Below, piece after piece: positions 62,578-64,000 of a stretch of 64,000 bases of DNA. The notes beneath the pieces are model-generated. The model did not search any database. It worked only from the letters and a program-made list of their open reading frames with translations, and had not been told where the DNA came from. Source of the stretch: Mesorhizobium sp. (lineage in GTDB: Bacteria > Pseudomonadota > Alphaproteobacteria > Rhizobiales > Rhizobiaceae); contig NZ_SUGA01000004.1 of NCBI RefSeq assembly GCF_004963255.1, positions 62,001-126,000 of the forward strand. Direction: 5' to 3'. The position numbers and the translations under genes were made by a program. The first letter of the stretch is position 1; every line of letters starts with the position of its first letter.

Positions 62578-63807
62578 CTAGCTCAAATCGGGCGTATGGT
62601 CAAACAGACGCCGATGTTCCTTCAAGGCATAGGTGTCGGTCATGCCGGCCAGGAAGTCGGCGACGCTGCGCGCCTTGATGCGGTCCTCGGCCCGGTCGAG
62701 CCCCTCGCGCCAGCCATCGGGCATGGCGCGCGGATCGGCGAAATAGACGTCGAACAGCTCGAGCACGATGCGCTCGGCGTCGGCCCGCACCCGCATCACC
62801 TCCGGATGGCGGTAGAGATGCTTGTAGAGGAAAGCCTTCAATTCCTTTTCGGCCGCGGCCATGCCCGTCGAAAACGTCACCAGGGTCTCGCCCGCAGCAC
62901 GCACCGCATCGGCGCTGTCCGGTTTGAGGCGCTCAATATTGGCGGTGGTCGATGCGATGACATCCTCGACCATCAAGGTGATCTGCCGCCGCATCAACTC
63001 GTGGCCGGTGCGGACATCGTCAAGCTGGGGGTATTTGGCGCGCACGCCCTTCAGGATCGAGCCCGGGAGCCCGACGCCTCCCAGCATGTCCAGCGTCAGC
63101 AGACCGGCGCGCAGGCCATCGTCTATGTCGTGGGTGTTGTAGGCGATATCGTCGGCGATCGCGGCGCACTGCGCCTCGATGCCGGCGAAACGGTCGAGCT
63201 CGAGATCGTGCAGTTCGGAATAGTCGCGGATCGCCTGGGGTACCGCACCTTTGAGCCCCTTCCCGCTCGCATCGGTCAACGGGCCATTGTGCTTGACCAG
63301 CCCTTCCAGCGTTTCCCAGGTGAGGTTCAGCCCGTCGAATTCGGCGTAGCGCCGCTCGAGCCTTGTGACCACGCGCAGCGACTGCGCGTTGTGATCGAAG
63401 CCGCCCCAAGCAGCCATCTTCTCGTTGAGCGCGTCCTCGCCGGTATGCCCAAACGGCGTGTGGCCGAAATCATGCACAAGCGCCACGGCCTCGGCGAGAT
63501 CCTCGTCGCCGCGCAGCGCCCGCGCCAGGGCGCGCGCGATCTGCGCCACCTCGATCGAATGCGTCAGCCGGGTCCGGTAATGGTCGCCCTCATGCGCGAC
63601 GAAGACCTGCGTCTTGTGCTTCAGGCGGCGGAAAGCGGTGGAATGGATGATGCGGTCGCGGTCGCGCTGGAACGGCGTGCGCGTCGGGCTTTCGGCCTCC
63701 GGGAACAGGCGGCCGCGCGAACGCGCCGGGTCGCTCGCATAGACGGCGCGCGGCCGATAGCCGAACCCGATGTCGCCGAGGGCATCCTTGCCCCGCTGCT
63801 CTTCCAT
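62578..63807 (-). CDS. dgt: Deoxyguanosinetriphosphate triphosphohydrolase-like protein
   Basis: A 409-residue HD-domain dNTPase. The metal-binding HD motif is complete: [37 protein letters not shown] and, later, [15 protein letters not shown]. It hydrolyses dNTPs to nucleoside and triphosphate. ATG at 63807 ([18 protein letters not shown]) is preferred over the longer frame that crosses into the divergent gene's leader. Confidence 0.94.
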   Translation of the reverse strand: MEEQRGKDALGDIGFGYRPRAVYASDPARSRGRLFPEAESPTRTPFQRDRDRIIHSTAFRRLKHKTQVFVAHEGDHYRTRLTHSIEVAQIARALARALRGDEDLAEAVALVHDFGHTPFGHTGEDALNEKMAAWGGFDHNAQSLRVVTRLERRYAEFDGLNLTWETLEGLVKHNGPLTDASGKGLKGAVPQAIRDYSELHDLELDRFAGIEAQCAAIADDIAYNTHDIDDGLRAGLLTLDMLGGVGLPGSILKGVRAKYPQLDDVRTGHELMRRQITLMVEDVIASTTANIERLKPDSADAVRAAGETLVTFSTGMAAAEKELKAFLYKHLYRHPEVMRVRADAERIVLELFDVYFADPRAMPDGWREGLDRAEDRIKARSVADFLAGMTDTYALKEHRRLFDHTPDLS

Positions 63808-63877
63808 TGATCCACCAGTTGACTCAGGCGTGTCCGCTTCATACCTATCATGTGAAACCGAAAGCAAGGTGACGCCG

Positions 63878-64000
63878 ATGGGCGCGGATGCCAAGACTGC
63901 CATGAAGGTCGAAATGACCGACGCCGCGGCAAAGCGGATCGCCAGGATCGTCGCCGGCGAATCGGGCAAGACGGCTCTGCGCGTCTCCGTCGAGGGCGGC
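63878..64000 (+). CDS. A-type iron-sulfur carrier protein, N-terminus (cut by window edge)
   Basis: 41 codons are visible: [20 protein letters not shown], then [13 protein letters not shown], the start of a HesB/IscA/ErpA-family protein. The Cys ligands lie beyond the window. AAGGTGA ribosome site. Divergent from dgt, as seen for erpA in many Rhizobiales; whether it is ErpA or another A-type carrier cannot be decided. Confidence 0.85.
   Translation, partial: MGADAKTAMKVEMTDAAAKRIARIVAGESGKTALRVSVEGG

Noticed and set aside
62515..63810. 431-codon plus-strand frame opposite dgt
   Set aside because: Antisense shadow of a complete HD-domain dNTPase gene.

Overview
The window looks like a chromosomal segment of an alphaproteobacterium of the order Rhizobiales, most like Mesorhizobium or a close relative. 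This is inferred from the high GC content, a DUF982 protein, rhizobial-type palindromic intergenic repeats, a DUF1127/cuckoo-RNA locus, and the gene order argS-SPOR-nagZ-scpA-scpB-tatABC-serS-surE-pcm-nlpD-yajC-secDF. No phage, transposase, rRNA, CRISPR array or replication origin is visible. One tRNA is present (Leu, anticodon TAG).

Left part (1-14004). A two-component system (histidine kinase cut by the window edge, OmpR-type regulator) diverges from a Spy/LTXXQ-like periplasmic protein. Repeated GGAA-N3-TTCC palindromes lie between them. A complete tripartite RND efflux pump (adaptor, pump, outer-membrane factor) follows, preceded by a 21-bp tandem repeat. Next are an Asp/Asn beta-hydroxylase-like gene, small DUF982 and membrane genes, methionine aminopeptidase, an OmpW porin with a perfect Fnr/FixK-type box upstream, and radC.

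Sugar-type ABC operon (14273-21380). A LacI helix-turn-helix domain is fused to a PfkB kinase. It is followed by a GATase-like protein, one ABC ATPase, an LsrB/RhaS-like binding protein, two permeases and an M20 hydrolase. LacI-type operators precede it. The substrate is unknown.

Respiration (21590-26782). An aa3-type cytochrome c oxidase cluster encodes subunits II and I, two subunit-III-like proteins and subunit IV. A 26-codon membrane peptide lies beside it and a convergent cytochrome c follows.

Middle (27154-38621). This part holds an orphan secreted TagO-like protein, trigger factor, tRNA-Leu, and a DUF2157/GDYXXLXY membrane pair. Two tandem DUF1127 genes are followed by six hairpins that each expose CCTCCTCCC in the loop, a cuckoo/CcsR-type sRNA array. 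trmFO comes next. Then an operon encodes PqqD (with a peptide-like tail), an HPr-kinase-like protein, two family 2 glycosyltransferases and a nucleotidyltransferase, which resembles a peptide-modification locus.

Right part (38714-64000). This is mostly conserved housekeeping on the minus strand. It includes a sterol-desaturase-family protein, homologues of the mitochondrial complex I assembly factors NDUFAF6 and NDUFAF3 next to secDF-yajC, a DUF815 ATPase, an inserted AraC/epimerase pair, a degenerate NlpD-type LysM/M23 lipoprotein, pcm, surE, serS, tatCBA, scpBA, nagZ, a very large SPOR protein, argS, dgt, and the start of an A-type Fe-S carrier gene at the right edge.
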